Below the pieces are notes generated by a model. It saw nothing but the letters and a program-made list of their open reading frames with translations. It did not search any database and was not told the DNA's origin. The translations under genes were made by a program, and so were the position numbers. Below, piece by piece: positions 40,234-52,889 of a stretch of 64,000 nucleotides of DNA. Origin of the DNA: Mesostigma viride (lineage: Eukaryota; Streptophyta; Mesostigmatophyceae; Mesostigmatales; Mesostigmataceae); contig RPFO01000072.1 of NCBI GenBank assembly GCA_009746045.1, positions 4,466,245-4,530,244 on the forward strand, in the 5' to 3' direction. Every line of letters starts with the position of its first letter. Within the stretch, counting starts at the first letter, position 1.

Positions 40234-41838
40234 TACGTTAAATGTAGCAGCAACGCATGTCGACAGTCAATGCCAACGCGGGGGCAACCGCCGACTGTCC
40301 CCGTCAGTAAGAGGCCCCCTTGTTTCCTTTACTATCGGGTGCCGACCAACAATTAATCGGTGCATTTCGTCCGGGTTTAGACCAGGTTGAAGGCATACAC
40401 AGGAATCATTTGAATTTCCCTTTACCAAGTACCAACCCAGGAACCAATGTGCATTTACGGCTGTAAACCTAGACGGCTACCCAAGTCCCCATATCCTGCC
40501 TCTATGTAGTTTGCTCTGGGTCGGTCAAAAACTCAAAATTATTGATTTTGCGGACAGTGACTGGCACTGGAAAGTGGAAACGTCAAATTATGCTGCTATC
40601 GGCTGCATCGGAATGAGCCGCGCGATGTTACGCCGCGCCGACGGCCGGCGCCAGTAGAAAACGGAAACTTGGGAACATCCAGCTTCCGGAAGCCAGGACT
40701 GGGTTTGAGTTTGGCGCGCAAAATTTTCCAAATAATTGCCGCGCGCGGCCGCGTGCGTAAATGGCCACGTCTTTTATATCTTCGTCACAGCGCACGGGCG
40801 GGTAGGACCAGCTAGCGAGTAGCGAGATATGTTTCGCGATATTATTTACATCAAAGCTCGCTCGCAGACGGTCGGTGGGAGCCGCTATTCGGGGTGAAGT
40901 CGGGCATGCATCAAGCGCGGTACCACATGAGCTTAACCTTCTCGGCGCTTGTCATGCAATTTCGGAAGAGAAATAAAGGTTTTGGTCAGGGCCCGTCGCT
41001 CGCGGGTCTTCGTGCATGGAAGAGCGTTTCTGTGCCGGTGCCAGCGTGTCGGCCGCCTGTGTGATCGAGAACAGTTGTCGTGCACCCTAGATCTGGCTCT
41101 AGTCTCGATTCAACGTTTTCCGTGGCGCTTTGAACGGGTCCACGGCAAATGAAAAGCACAACGCGAAGTGCGCGGCCTGCCGCGAGCAAGCGAGGCGCGC
41201 ATCATTCTGGTGATCACCTGCTTGCATCCAACCGCCATGACCTGGACGAGGTAAGACAGCATTACAATTTGCGTTAGACTAGTTAGCACCAGCTTGCCTC
41301 ACTGACGTGTGCACTGCTATTTTTATTTCTTCCTATGTTGCCCATCGTGGTTGACTACTTGTCGAAGGTACACAGCAAGCCTACACAGGCTATTCAGCTC
41401 GCGAAACGCAGAAATGATAGCGCTTGAGTAATCCTTCCTATATAATACCAGTCTGCGTAATCCCTTTTTTTTAGGAGCAAGGAGCCGAGTTTGCTGCAGA
41501 AGGCCGGAACAGTTGCCACATTCGGAACTGAGGGGAATTCGTCAGCCGCTTGTTAATCATTATTAATATGAATACGTGTGGGTAGTACTGTTTGCTGATT
41601 ACGCTATCTCACTCCCGTCACCGCAACCCCACTCCCAATGGGAGTGGTCACTTGCTGAGTTTGCAGGCCCTCAACATAAGCCTGGCTATACTACCTCAGT
41701 AAGGCAGTAGTTAAATTGTTTCCATCTGTTTGCCCTTCAAAAATATCACATGTTACAGTTATGTGAACATCCTACTAACCCGGCCCCCACCATTCTCGCC
41801 ACCTGTCTGCTGACGCCAAACTGCGTAATTCTTTGTTG
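40234..41838. other. Host intergenic (1.6 kb) between divergent genes
   Basis: Lies between the rsmH start (leftward) and the F-box/LRR start (rightward), so it should hold both promoters and 5' UTRs. A TATATAATA block lies near 41440. No motif strong enough to call and no gene seen. Confidence 0.5.
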
Positions 41839-44800
41839 ATGGCTGACCAACCAACCAACCAAACCCCGATCCTCCAAATGCCCCCTTTGTATCCACAGAT
41901 GGAGCAACATGGCTATGCCAAAAGGCCCTGCCTTCGCTCCCAGGGTCTTCCACCACCCTTGGCCGAGCCCGCCACCCCGCAAACCCAGCTGACAACACGC
42001 CAAATCACTCGGCAGCTGACCACTCGGCAGACGGCCCCTCGCCCGACCAACCCCCATGCCGCGAGCACACCTGACCCCCGCTCCGCCCCAGGCACCACCC
42101 TGGAAGTGCGCCCGCAGTCCTCGAGGTCTCATCCCTCGCTCCCTTCCACCAGGAAAACGAGACGCTGCGACGTAAAGATCGTTTCCGCAGCGCCACAGGG
42201 GAGGGGGGCAGGCCTTGGCAGCCACAGCCTTAACCGATGCAGCCTCGACAGCCAGAGCCTCGGAGGCCACGGGGAGTCCCCTGGGCACATGTCTGCGCTG
42301 CGCCACGAGAGGACGCCAAGTTGCGAGAGAAGGGGCGCCGCTGCAGCGCCCAGCGCGTGTGGGAAAGCTTTGCTGGCTGCGTCCACCAGGCGAAAAAGGC
42401 ACTGCGATGCTGCCGCACCAGCCAACAGGGGGAATGCCGCACCAGTCAACAAGGGCGTTCCCGTGAGGGAAGTGCACGCTGAGCGAGCGGCGCGGGATGG
42501 GCATCACAAGAAAGCGGCACCAGAGGAGAGGGAGCGGGCCAGCGCAGGTGGGTGTCAGAGAGTGCTGCCATCTGAGAGGGGAGCGGCCAGCTTGGATGGA
42601 AGGGGAGGCGTGTGCATTGATCACAGGGGAGCCGCCAGCTTGGATGACCAACCCACCAGGATCACAAAGGAGAGGAGAGCGGCCAGCTTGGATGGAAGGG
42701 GGGCCGCCAGCTTTGATGATCTGGCGGCGGTGGCTGACGTGGGCGCGCTCGTGCTGGCCTGTATACCCCTGGCCGAACGTGTGCGGTTGCGCCACCTGTC
42801 CACCTCGCTGCGATGCTCGGTGGACGCCTCGCTGGCGTTGGTGCGCGGGCTGTGGGGGGAGGAGATCTCAGGCCTCGCACGCGCCGCCCTGTCGCCCCCC
42901 AGACCATCTCGTCCTCCCCTTTCGACTCCACCTCGTACTCCTCATAACAATCAGCAATCGACAATCAGCAACCACCTACATCTTCAGCAGCATCAGCACC
43001 AGCAGGATGGTCACTATAGGCCTGACCTGCCAGCTGTGCCCCCCTTCCTAAGCCCTGCGCAGCCAGGCTGCCGTCTGAGTGGCGCGTGCCCTCCCGTGGA
43101 CTCGTGCCCTCCCCATGCTCCGCGCGCTGCCACCGCGGGGACCTGCTCCCCACCCGCTCTGGAGCCTGGTCAGAACGCTTGCGTGTGCGGGGGCGTGGGC
43201 CAGCATGCTGGGTGGCCGTGCGCCAGTGTCTCTGGTGTGAACGAGGTGCAGGGTACTGCCCCCGCGTGCTGTCCCGTTGCGGATGCGTCCCATGGGGACC
43301 ACCCGCCAAGGAGAGCTTCCGAGAACGGGGGCACGAATAGCGTGGGGGGGACAAATGGTGGTGGCTGTGACCGCCGCCACAGCGGCATGCCCACGCCCCA
43401 TGGTAACCAAGGCGGTGGCAGCCAACGCGTGGGGCGAGTCACGTCCCATGTCTCCCTGCACGGCCACGGCGGCAGTGGTAGTGGCAGCGCCCGCCCCATT
43501 AATACTGCCAGTAACCCCGACAATGGCTTCCTGCACGCGCACAATGGCGGTGGCCATCGTGGTGGCGCAAGCAGTAACGCCGGTGTCGGCAACGACGGTA
43601 ATAACACGAATGATAGCCGCAGAGTTGGCCGTGGTGCCAATTATGATGGTGGTGGCGGTGGCAGGAATGTTGGTGCTGGCAGCCGTCTTGGTGGTGGCAG
43701 CGATGGAGATGCAGATCCCAGTGGGGGAGATCCCGACAACGGCGGCAGCGGTAATGACATCCGTGGCCGCAGCCCTCACGGCACCAGCACAACTGCCAGC
43801 TCACCCTCGTCATCCCCAGCGTCGTCACCGCACCAGTCCCCACCACAACACCCGCCGGCCGATTTTAACGCTGGCGTGGGCAGGGGGCATAACCCTAATA
43901 CTGGCACCATCAGCGGGGGGGCCAACCCTAATGCTTGCATCGGCAGAGGAGGTGATTTCCATGGTGCTGCCGACCGGTCCGCGCTCGCCCCTATGCTGGC
44001 TACTATCACTGCCGGCTGCAACGCTGGCATCACAGGCAGGGCGGTTGTGCCCACTCCTGCGCTTGTTTCAGAGCCAAGCAGCCCTGCCTTGGGGAGCCTT
44101 GCACCATGCTCGTGCCCTCTGGTGTCCGCAGCAGCAGGGACCCTGGCCGCCCCGGCGGCAGTAGCCAAGGCAGCAGGGGCGCACGGCACCGCAGACGGTG
44201 GTGCAGGGCCATCATCACGGGTGCTGCCACGTGGTGTGTGGGAAAGCGGGACGGCCGCAACAGTGGCGGTGTCATCAGCTGTGACAAGAGGTGACACCCG
44301 TGCGTCTTCATGCGCGCCTGCCTTGGCAAGTGCCGCTCATGTTGTTGCGAACGCAGGCGGTGGTGTGAGCGCCAGCAGGGATACGGCAGCACACGCCCGC
44401 GCGGGTGCCAGTATCACTACCCACACAGACGCCGGCATGGCTGCTTGCGCGACAGAGTCCGAGGCTCATGCGCGCGCTGGCAGCGGTGTCCATGTGACCG
44501 CAGCCATCGGCATGGCTCCCGGCCACCATGCCGGCGCAGGTGCGCGGACGATGCCACCTAACCTCCAGTGTAGCAACGCCACCGCTGCGCGAATGCCTCC
44601 GGCCAGTGACGCTCTGCTGCCGTCGCTTCCAGTGCCGGAGCCCGTGACGCCTCCTTTCGCGATGCGGCCGACGCCGATACTCCCCAACGCACCCGTGCGG
44701 TACCTCCCACCCCGTGCTGATTCCGCCTCCCGTAACGAGGACTTTGCGTCCCGCGTGTCGGACAATAATGCCCCGCAGCCTGCTCCCTGGGGCATGCCCA

Positions 44801-47238
44801 AATACATGGCCAAGGACGCGGCCAATCGAATGGGGTTATCGGCCGGCAACCGATGCGTCGCGCAGGCGATATCCTGGCTGGCTGCCAGGTGTCGCAATCT
44901 GGAGCACGTATCGGTCATGCCAAAGGGGTGGGAGGACGACGGGAGCGGAGAGGTGCTGTGGAAGCTCGAGGGACCCAAGGCAGCGTGTGCGGGCGCTGAG
45001 GTGGCACCGCTGTGGGTGCTCACGGATGCTGTACTGGGCGAGCTGGCGAGGAGCTGCCCCCGGCTGATCTCGGTACGAAGGGGGGTGCGGGGGGCTGATG
45101 ATTCTGTGTTGGTATGAAGGGGGGTGCGGCCGTGCGGGGGGCTGATGATTCTGTGTTGGCACGCATGTGCCGCAGTTGTAGGTCACGCGATGTAATTGAC
45201 GGGCTGCTCTGGGTATAATTGGGGAGGAGGGGGGGGGGGGGAGAGGAGAAGGGGGATTTCGGGCTGGTAGAGAGGGGGACAGGGGGAAAGGGGAGGAAGG
45301 GGGAACAGGAACGGAGTGGGTGGGAGAAGTGAGGGAAGGAGGGAGGGGGGAAATGGGGGGGGGGAAAGGGGGGGGAGAGGTGGGGGACATGGGGTGGAAG
45401 AAGCGAGGGAAGGGGGGGGGGGGAGACAGAAGCAGGGATGGAATACTAGACGGGAAAGTTGAAAAGCTGATCATGTGTGAATCATGTCACCATGCATGTA
45501 ATTCACAAATTTCTCTTCACATGTCTACTCATTTCGCTCACGAGTTTCTCTTCACATAAACATGTGTCTCCTCGTGTTGCGTGCACACTCCTCAACTCTT
45601 CTTGCAGCCCATGTGCATGGTATCGGTCAGCGCGTGTTGGCTCGTCTTCCTCCGCATCCAAGTACTAAATATATAATACTAGCAGCATATCGGCACGACA
45701 TCTCCATGGCATCTACGGCCCTCTCCTAATGCTGGCTGCCACATCTACACACCTGCACAACTCCTATTTGTCTCCCTCTTCTAACGCAGGTGACTGCGCG
45801 CCACTGCCTGGGAGTGACCAATGCCTCGGTCTCACTTCTGGCAGCCCACACGCCCCGCTTGGTCCGCCTGGACTTGGCGCGATGCGCGTTTGTAGGGGAT
45901 GCCAGCCTCGTGCGTATCGCCAAGGCATGCCCCTCCCTCCAGTACCTCGATGTGCGGGGCTGTGGGGTGCAGCTGCCGCCGCCGCTGCCGCAACCGCGGG
46001 CGGCCAACCGCCCCCTGTTCGCCCCGCGAAACACCAGGCTACGCCTTGCAACCCTCGCAAGTGGCGATGATGCAAGCCTCGCAAGTGACAATGCCACGGT
46101 GGGCGCGCATGTCGGCACGTCGGCTGTGAGAGACCACACCGAGGGTGCTGCCGTTACCGGCACTGGAAACGATTCCAACAACGCCACGATGGGCGCGGAT
46201 AGTTCACGGCTCCTGGTGCAGTGTGCGGGGGTTAATGCCGGCATCGGCAGCTCCACCAACAGTGGCAATGACAATGCCAACGGTCGCGTAAGATTGCCAG
46301 TGGCCAGCACGGGGGACCGCATCAATACCGATAGCGAGGACAACAATGACGACGCTATTTTTAGCCACGACGGAGGGGGGGCCGTGACGGACGCTACCCT
46401 GCGGGCGCTCGCCCACCATTGCCCCCATCTCGCCCACCTCAACGTGGCCGAGTGCTGTGGCGTGACGGATGAGGGCCTGAGCGCGCTACTCCGGGGCTGC
46501 CCACAGCTCACGTGGGTCAACACGGCCCGCTGCTCCCTCGTGTCGGATGCCAGCGTTGCCTTGTTAGGGTCCGGCTGCTGCCCGCTGCTGGACCATGTCA
46601 ACGTGGCGAGGACCCGTGTGGCGGATGCGGGCATAACCGCGCTGGCCCACGGCTGCCCCCGCTTGAGGACGCTGGTCGTCGAGATGTGTGACGGGGTGAC
46701 GGACGCCAGCGTGGTCGTGCTGTCCCAGGGACCCTGCGCCAAGTCCCTGGAGGTCGTCGACCTCACGGGGTGCGAGCGCGTGTCGTCGCGCTCTGTGGCC
46801 GGCCTGCTGGGGGGGGACTGCCCCTTGCTAACCTCGCTCAGCGTGGGCGGCACCCGTGTGAGCGATGAGGCCATCACCTTGCTTGCCCAGGGGGGCTGCC
46901 CCGAGCTGACCACGCTCGATACCCGCCGATGCCACCGTGTCACGGATGCTGGCATTAGTGCGGCCGTGACTGGGTGCCCAAAGCTGCGGCACGTGATGGT
47001 GCGGAGCTGCCGAGGGGTGACGGATGTCGGGGTAAAAGATCTGGCCCTGCAGTGCCCCCAGCTGCGATACTTGAATCTGAGGAACTGCCGGTCGGTTTCA
47101 GACCAGGGCGTTCTGGCGCTAAGGGCAGGGTGTGAGGAGCTACGGTATTTGAACGTGGTGGGCTGCCCCTTGGTCACGGATGCCAGCAAGAGGATTATGA
47201 CGTGTCAGGTGGACGATGCCCTGCCGCCGCCGTTCTGA
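41839..47238 (+). CDS. F-box-like / leucine-rich-repeat protein, two exons
   Basis: Exons 41839-45072 and 45790-47238 (GT at 45073, AG at 45788-45789, phase 0) join CPRLIS to VTARHCLGVTNASV, restoring the LRR register; ~1560 aa. An F-box-like segment lies in exon 1 (ADVGALVLACIPLAERVRLR, then LSTSLRCSVDASL) at about residues 298-345. A ~650-residue low-complexity region rich in Gly, Asn, His, Ala and Ser follows. The C-terminal ~480 residues are cysteine-containing LRRs of the F-box type (CPHLAHLNVAECCGVTDEGL; CPQLRYLNLRNCRSVSDQGV), interrupted by a ~110-residue insertion. Such proteins usually select substrates for SCF ubiquitin ligases; that role is inferred. The first 200 residues are unconserved-looking, so the start is provisional. 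Confidence 0.8.
45221..45436 (+). repeat. Polypurine G-rich tract within the F-box/LRR intron
   Basis: About 215 bases almost entirely G and A on the + strand, with runs of 10-13 G. Lies inside intron 45073-45789. It could form triplex or G-quadruplex structures (inference) and is a likely place for length errors. Confidence 0.85.
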
Positions 47239-47440
47239 GGACACGGGTGCAAGCCCATTGGTTTATAATGTTGGAGAGGATGGGACACCCAGCACATGCC
47301 TGAGGTGGGGGTGGGGGATGGTACCACAAGGATCGGACGAAACAGGCGCCCTCACCGCGTGTGTTCTGGCAATTACCGTTGCAAGGTTCGCATGAATTAA
47401 TTAATTGATTAATTAATTAATTAATTAACATAACGTAGAA
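47239..47440. other. 3' flank with TTAA tract
   Basis: Downstream of the F-box/LRR stop; includes (TTAATTAA)n at about 47395-47428. No CACGTG dyad here, unlike the four other TTAA tracts. No gene. Confidence 0.5.
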
Positions 47441-48000
47441 GGTGCTGCATTAAATTAAAAAATTAAATGTTTATTGTAACATGACTCCATGGGGAGATCA
47501 TGTAGCATGTATACCCTTGCTTGATGGATGGAGGTGAGCGAAGCCGCGAAGCCTAACTAAGCTAACTCTAAGCTAATCTAGAAAATCCTAACTATTCTAC
47601 TCAGCAAAGCGCCCCTTCCTCCTAAGGGCGGGGGGGGCTTGCCCACAGGGGATGGCGTGTGGGCCTGCAGACAATTGTCTGCCCCCTCTTCTTGTTCTGC
47701 ATTGCAGTCAGTCCAAGCAAGAGAGAGGGAGGAAATGCGTTGTTCAAACTGGGCTGGGACCATGAGGTTGGCTGGCCAGCAACTTCTGTGCATAATAGTT
47801 CATGGCAGGTTTACCAATCTTTCTAGGAATGTCCTTGGGGCCAGGCCAGGTCAGGATATGCCGCCCTGGCTGGCCAAGCCGCTGAGGGCCGACCAGATCG
47901 AGCTAGGGCGGTGTCTACCTGACTGGTGCGAGCAATTAAGATGTCCTGCGAATTAATGCTATCCTAGGCTGCCTAATCTTGTCCGTAATGCGCAGCATAC
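47440..48000 (-). mobile_element. LINE 3' fragment, same family as 57551-58461
   Basis: Matches the 3' part of the LINE at 57551-58461 in order and orientation (AGATCATGTAGCA..., GGGGCTTGCCCACAGGG, CCCTGGCTGGCCAAGCCGCT, GACTGGTGCGAGCAA). The AT-rich 3' tail lies at about 47445-47485 (AAATTAAAAAATTAAATG on the + strand). 5'-truncated and frame-broken; no ORF. Confidence 0.75.
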
Positions 48001-48672
48001 CCTTTTTTCGTAATGCGAGGTATACCCTTTGTTAGCCACGAGCCACGAGGTAGCCATGGCTGACGGCGGAGCTCATAACTTTCACGTTTGGGCACCGAAT
48101 TCGGCTGTGAATATCACAATCGCTTCGTCTTTCTAAGACGCACACACTGATATAATTTTCCGAAGCTGTTACGCAATATATGACGAGCAAACGCTCATCA
48201 CACGCAACGCAGCCTGGCGGCTGCGTTAGGCAATGAAAATACGTCTGCAGCTCCGGCTGTAGCTTCGCCCTCAGGTCCGGAAGGCAGCGGTGACACTAGT
48301 CGCGCACTGGTGATTGCCCAGCCCCCCGGCCTTGCCTCGCCATCTGCCTCGCCTGAGCCCAAGCGCAGTCGCCCTGCATGCCGAGCTGCACTGGGACGAG
48401 ATCGCCTTCGACATCAACGCATATGGCTTCTGGAATCGAGGCCCCGGAGCCTTCATGGAAGACGTTTTTCGGCACGCAAGCCTCGCTTGTAGCCCTGTGC
48501 TCGCACCTCATCTCCCACAACCGCGGCCGCTGGCCAAACGGCATGCCCTGCAAACCCGCCGAAGAATAATAGCCGTGGGCTGCCTGGGGACAGTTGTTAA
48601 GGGAGAACTCCACAAGACACAAACAAATATAGTCTTCCCGCACGTAGGCCTCACGGGCGCAAACACCTGCAC
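48001..48672. other. Unassigned sequence before the Penelope-like fragment
   Basis: Contains short open frames on both strands (for example WDEIAFDINAYGFWNRGP at about 48390-48445) without a recognised family. May belong to the 5' part of the adjoining retroelement. Confidence 0.4.
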
Positions 48673-49320
48673 GTGCGTGTTTCTCAGACCAAGCCCACTG
48701 CAACATGGCTCTCAGGGATCGCGGCAGGTGCTATCGTGCGGGATGGTTATAATTATATTATCACGCAGGCTGACCTTGTTCATTGGATCTCTTATCTTGT
48801 TGATAACACCTTCATTTGTTTTGCGGGCAATGTATACCAGCAAGCTATCGGCATCCCTATGGGCACTAACTGTGCCGGGCTCCTTGCAAACCTCTATCTA
48901 TACACTTATGAGCTTGCATTCATGGAGAATCTCATTGCCTCAAACGATGATGTTCTCATCAGGCGTTTTATCCATACATGTCGATACATTGATGATGTCA
49001 TCGCTTTCGACAACCCGGCCTGATTTCGCAACCCATTTGTATATCACCGCTGGTCTGCCTGGAATCTACCCGCAAGCGTCCCTCACATTAAAGCTCACGT
49101 CGGAGGATACTCATTGCAATTACCTCGATCTTAACATTACCCATAACAAGAAGGGCTGGCGTACGGCTGTCTATGATAAGTGCAAGGATCCTAAATACCA
49201 GCAAATTCCTTTTATTCGTTACCCCGATATTCACAGTCTCCTTTCCCACACAGCAAAATATGGTGTTGTTCTTTCTCAGTTACATCGTTTTCCCCGTCTT
49301 TGTTCTTATCGTGTTGATTT
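48673..49320 (+). pseudogene. Penelope-like reverse transcriptase, 5' segment
   Basis: RT palm motifs GIPMGTNCAGLLANLYLYTY and RYIDDVIAF (catalytic DD), followed after a frameshift at about 49018 by YLDLNITHNKKGWRTAVYDK, FIRYPDIHSLLSHT and YGVVLSQLHRF. This motif series is that of Penelope-like elements and relatives rather than LINE or LTR elements. The reading is cut at CTTATCGTGTTGATTT (49305-49320), where a 7.2-kb LINE is inserted; the sequence resumes at 56567. No GIY-YIG endonuclease seen. Confidence 0.7.
49305..49320. repeat. 16-bp target-site duplication, left copy
   Basis: CTTATCGTGTTGATTT, identical to 56567-56582. It flanks the LINE at 49321-56566. Confidence 0.9.
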
Positions 49321-50151
49321 CCGGTGAAATGGGTGTTAGTTTATTTCCATATAACAGTTAAGGTGACCCAGGTATGCCAAAAATAGCCTGAAATGCCTAG
49401 TTGTGCCTAAATTGGGGTGCCCGCATTAATAAGGCGCGCCCTGCGACCATGGTAGCCATTGTACTGAAGATATATCGTCATCCGGCATATAAGTGTAAAG
49501 ACCTGGTTCATGCCCGGCCATGAGTGCATGGAAGACTTCCAGTGGGCTGGGGGTGTCATTGTTAGGGCCCGGGTCCCATACTTTGTGTTGTTCCGTCGCC
49601 AGGAGCCAGTAACGTCGCATGGCCAGGTTCCAAGAGGAGATAAACCGGCGAACCACGGCACCTCGCGTGTACGCGGCACGTAACGTGAATACGGTCTCGT
49701 TGCGAACTTAATTGCCATATGGTGTAAAGCATCGTCGTGCGTAGCCATATCCATGCCATCTGGTTGGCTCCGAGGCTCGCGTCCCGTAATCCCGTGATGC
49801 CGAAAATAACCGTAGATAGTGTGACGGTGGTGGGGGGAGCTGTAATAGCCATCCACTTGGCCCATATTCTGATCCACTTGGCCCATATACCCAGCAGCCA
49901 TTGCCAAACCCCTGCGAGTTGGCAGTCCAGAAATCTGTGCTCAATTGTTTCATCTGAAAAGTTGCATAAGCACGCCGCCGCGTGGGAGTACCGATGGTGC
50001 AGTTGGGAGTTGACCCCGATGGCCCGATGCTTAAGCAGGTGCTGGACGTCGGTGGCCCGTTTGTCAACCAATGGGTGATCAACTGCCAAGGTGATGTTCT
50101 TGATCCAGGTGTAGCCCGGCCACTCGGGGTGCCAGCGCAGCAGTGTGAGCC

Positions 50152-51826
50152 AGTACGGCAATACGGCAATACGGCAAAACCTCGGCGTATTGCGTATTGC
50201 CGTATTATACGCGTATTATACGCGTATTATACGCCAAAAAAAAAAAAGTGGTTTTTTGACCGGAAAAGTGGATTTTCAATTAGGATAAAATATTCTAAGG
50301 TGTTTATCCCATGGGCGTGCCTCTCAAAAACTCTAGCTAATGTCTCAATCTTGATGAAAAACAATACAATGCACGTAGAGGTCGCCGGTAGCCGTTTGAC
50401 ACTCACTTGGTTGTCTCATCAATTGTATGAAGTGTAATTAATTAATTAATTAGTTAATTATCACGTGACTGCGTCACGTGGGTGCCAATACAAAGTAGAG
50501 GAACCTTCAACCCCTGTACACAATGAGAGGGAGGGAGGGCGCCCTAGCTTCTCTCACTGCCACCGCCCACCAGTCGGTGGGCAGGCCACATCGAGCGCTC
50601 TATCCACATCACGGGGCCGGGGCGCATCACTGTGGGACAACCATTATTAACGATACCAGAGGTAGGCTGAAGCATAGCTGATGCTGTACAAGAAAGGTGA
50701 AGTGGGCTCAACGGGCGTCTGCTAAGGCATAAGCAAATGGCCACGCTGAGCCATGGCTGGGCTAATGTGATTGCGTTCATGCCACTCTAAACCGTTGGGG
50801 CTACTCTAAGCCGTTGGGGCTAGATCAGTATACTATGCTCGAGAAATACATGGCAAGTCATGCTATAATGTAAAAGCTATGTCGATTGCCCTCTTCTAGA
50901 CAGCTGGCTAGAATCTATTCTGGGGGAGCCCTAGGGGGTGTCGACAGTTTGTTGTTTACATAAAGGTCATGAAGTGTGATACTCATCCACTGCATGGTAT
51001 ATAGATTGCTAATTGAACTAATTCCTTATTACAACCATGAACTTATTGATAGGTATACGATTCGACCCAAAACCTTGATACAGTATGCAATAAAACGTGA
51101 ACAGGATAGCACATACCAGATCAAAACCGCAGATTAATTACCTTCCTTGCTGGAGCTAGCCGGATGCCCACCTCATCGATGTAGCTGCGAGCCGCTTTCC
51201 TGGCCGTCGTCGCCAATAAAACATGTCAGCAATATATTTTACACATCTATCCGCGTACAAACGTATCGACTTATTTCCCGCCTAGTAACAGTTAGCACAT
51301 GCACGGCGACCGACCTGGTCGCTGATCAAACGAGGTTGCTGCACCGAGCATAGGGTCGAGACATATCTGCGCACACCCAGGCGTTGCCTGCCAATGATAT
51401 ACGCTGTTTAGGACCTATGGATCATGCCTGCAAAATTGCAGTTCAAAATGTCAAGCCATGCTCCCATACCAGTCAGATTTCTGCACCTCCATGGCCGCGG
51501 AGGTCAACTGCAAATATTTATGCAAGTCGGTCTCGTTTTGCCATCGTTTACCCACGCCGTCAACTGGCAGAGATGACAAGCGGGACCAACCGTAGGCCCG
51601 TACTCCCCAAGTACGGTTCAGGCTGCGTACCTGCCTAGGTCAGCAACGCCAAAACTAGCTCTGGCGCCAAATTCCGGAGCCGGGCGCCGTATAATACGCG
51701 AAAAATACGTATTATGCGCCGTATTTGCGTTGAGAACGCAATACGGCGTATTTCTAGTACGTTAGTACGCCAAACCTCGCCGTATTGTATAATACGGCGT
51801 ATTTACCGTATTATACGGCGTATTGG
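50152..51826. mobile_element. Fold-back-like insertion with CGTATTATACG termini
   Basis: Splits the LINE between its connector and zinc-knuckle regions. Both ends are built of CGTATTATACG / TACGGCAATACGGC-type repeats (50152-50235 and 51690-51826) that are largely self-complementary and present in both orientations. The interior, about 1.45 kb, has no recognisable gene, an A run at 50236, a TTAA/CACGTG composite at 50435-50480, and otherwise unique sequence. A non-autonomous DNA element is inferred. Confidence 0.55.
50435..50480. repeat. TTAA tract with CACGTG dyad (third locus)
   Basis: TTAATTAATTAATTAGTTAA runs into ATTATCACGTGAC and then GTCACGTG. Same composite as at the virus edges. Confidence 0.85.
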
Positions 51827-52033
51827 CGTACGCTGAGCGCAGGCGACCCGGGTGCATCCTGTGATTTTTATGTAGAAGTAGCCGGTATCCCCATGCAGTC
51901 TGCCGTGTACTCGAAAAGGTACTTCGTCATTGGGGTGCCGCCAGATGTGAGGACCCACCCAAATTCTAGCGGGTCTAGAGCAAGCGTGTCCAGGCGCCCC
52001 TTGCCAACATGCAGCCATGTGGTGTCGCGTATA

Positions 52034-52885
52034 TCACTGTGGTGGGGTCCAGGGGTAACATGCACGCCTGTGACAGTGACCACGGGACCACTCGAATGCG
52101 GTGACATTGACATGCTGGAATGTACTAAGGCGTACGACGGATGTAATCAATTTGCCGAGAAGTCCTTGACCGTCGGGTGTCTCCTGGAGCAATTGTATGG
52201 TAACGCCCGTCGACGCGACCGCAACGATGCAGCCCTTATGTATGGACGTATCGTGATCCAGGTAATAGCTCACCCATTCCCCGATTTGTAGGGGTTTGCG
52301 CGGGGTTGTCATCAGGGTATGCCATCCTGCGGGGATTGCTTGTAGAAGGTTGTCCCAGGCTGGTCGGCTGGGCGTGTTTGCGATCCACGCGCGGATTTCC
52401 GTGTATGTCAGAATGCGATATCGGTCACCGTCAGCCGCGTATAAATCGATGATTCGCGTAACCGGCGGGTTGGCCGTCAAAAAGCCCTCATATGGGTTGC
52501 GGCCACTTAAAACACCAAACACATTATGCTCACTATCGCGCAGCAGATCATTGAAATATAATGGTTGGCGTGCCACCTCTTCCCGCGTGGTAGGGTGAGC
52601 AATTCTGTCCGGTTTTAGGTTCTTATAACCCTTCCACATACGTGCCCAGTACCATGATAAGCCTTTGTACGAAGTGAGCGCACATGTATTAACCCATGGT
52701 CCGCCGATGCTATGCATTTGCATAGCAACCCTCGTCACGTAACTATACCGCGTAAATCCGTGATCTCCGCCGTAAGTGACGTAACGTAAATTAGTCCGAC
52801 GGTCCAGGTCAGACCCAACATGAATGAAAATGTCAAGGTCGGGCAGGTAACTGCGCCATAGCCCAGTAAATACCACGTGCATCAT
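52034..52885 (-). pseudogene. LINE ORF2 connector segment
   Basis: 283-codon open frame belonging to the LINE at 49321-56566. The block EEVARQPLYFNDLLRDSEHN, followed by IIDLYAADGDRYRILTYTEI, resembles the plant L1 region between the reverse transcriptase and the C-terminal zinc knuckle. It continues after frameshifts to about 51835, where the fold-back element interrupts. Confidence 0.65.
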
Positions 52886-52889
52886 AGAG

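Noticed and set aside
43277-44164. Alternative 295-codon frame in the low-complexity part of the F-box/LRR gene
   Set aside because: Compositional shadow of a repetitive GC-rich exon.
48673-49320. Group II intron or retron reverse transcriptase
   Set aside because: Motif spacing and the YLDLNI/YGVVLSQLHRF blocks fit the Penelope-like group better, and the setting is a eukaryotic repeat cluster.
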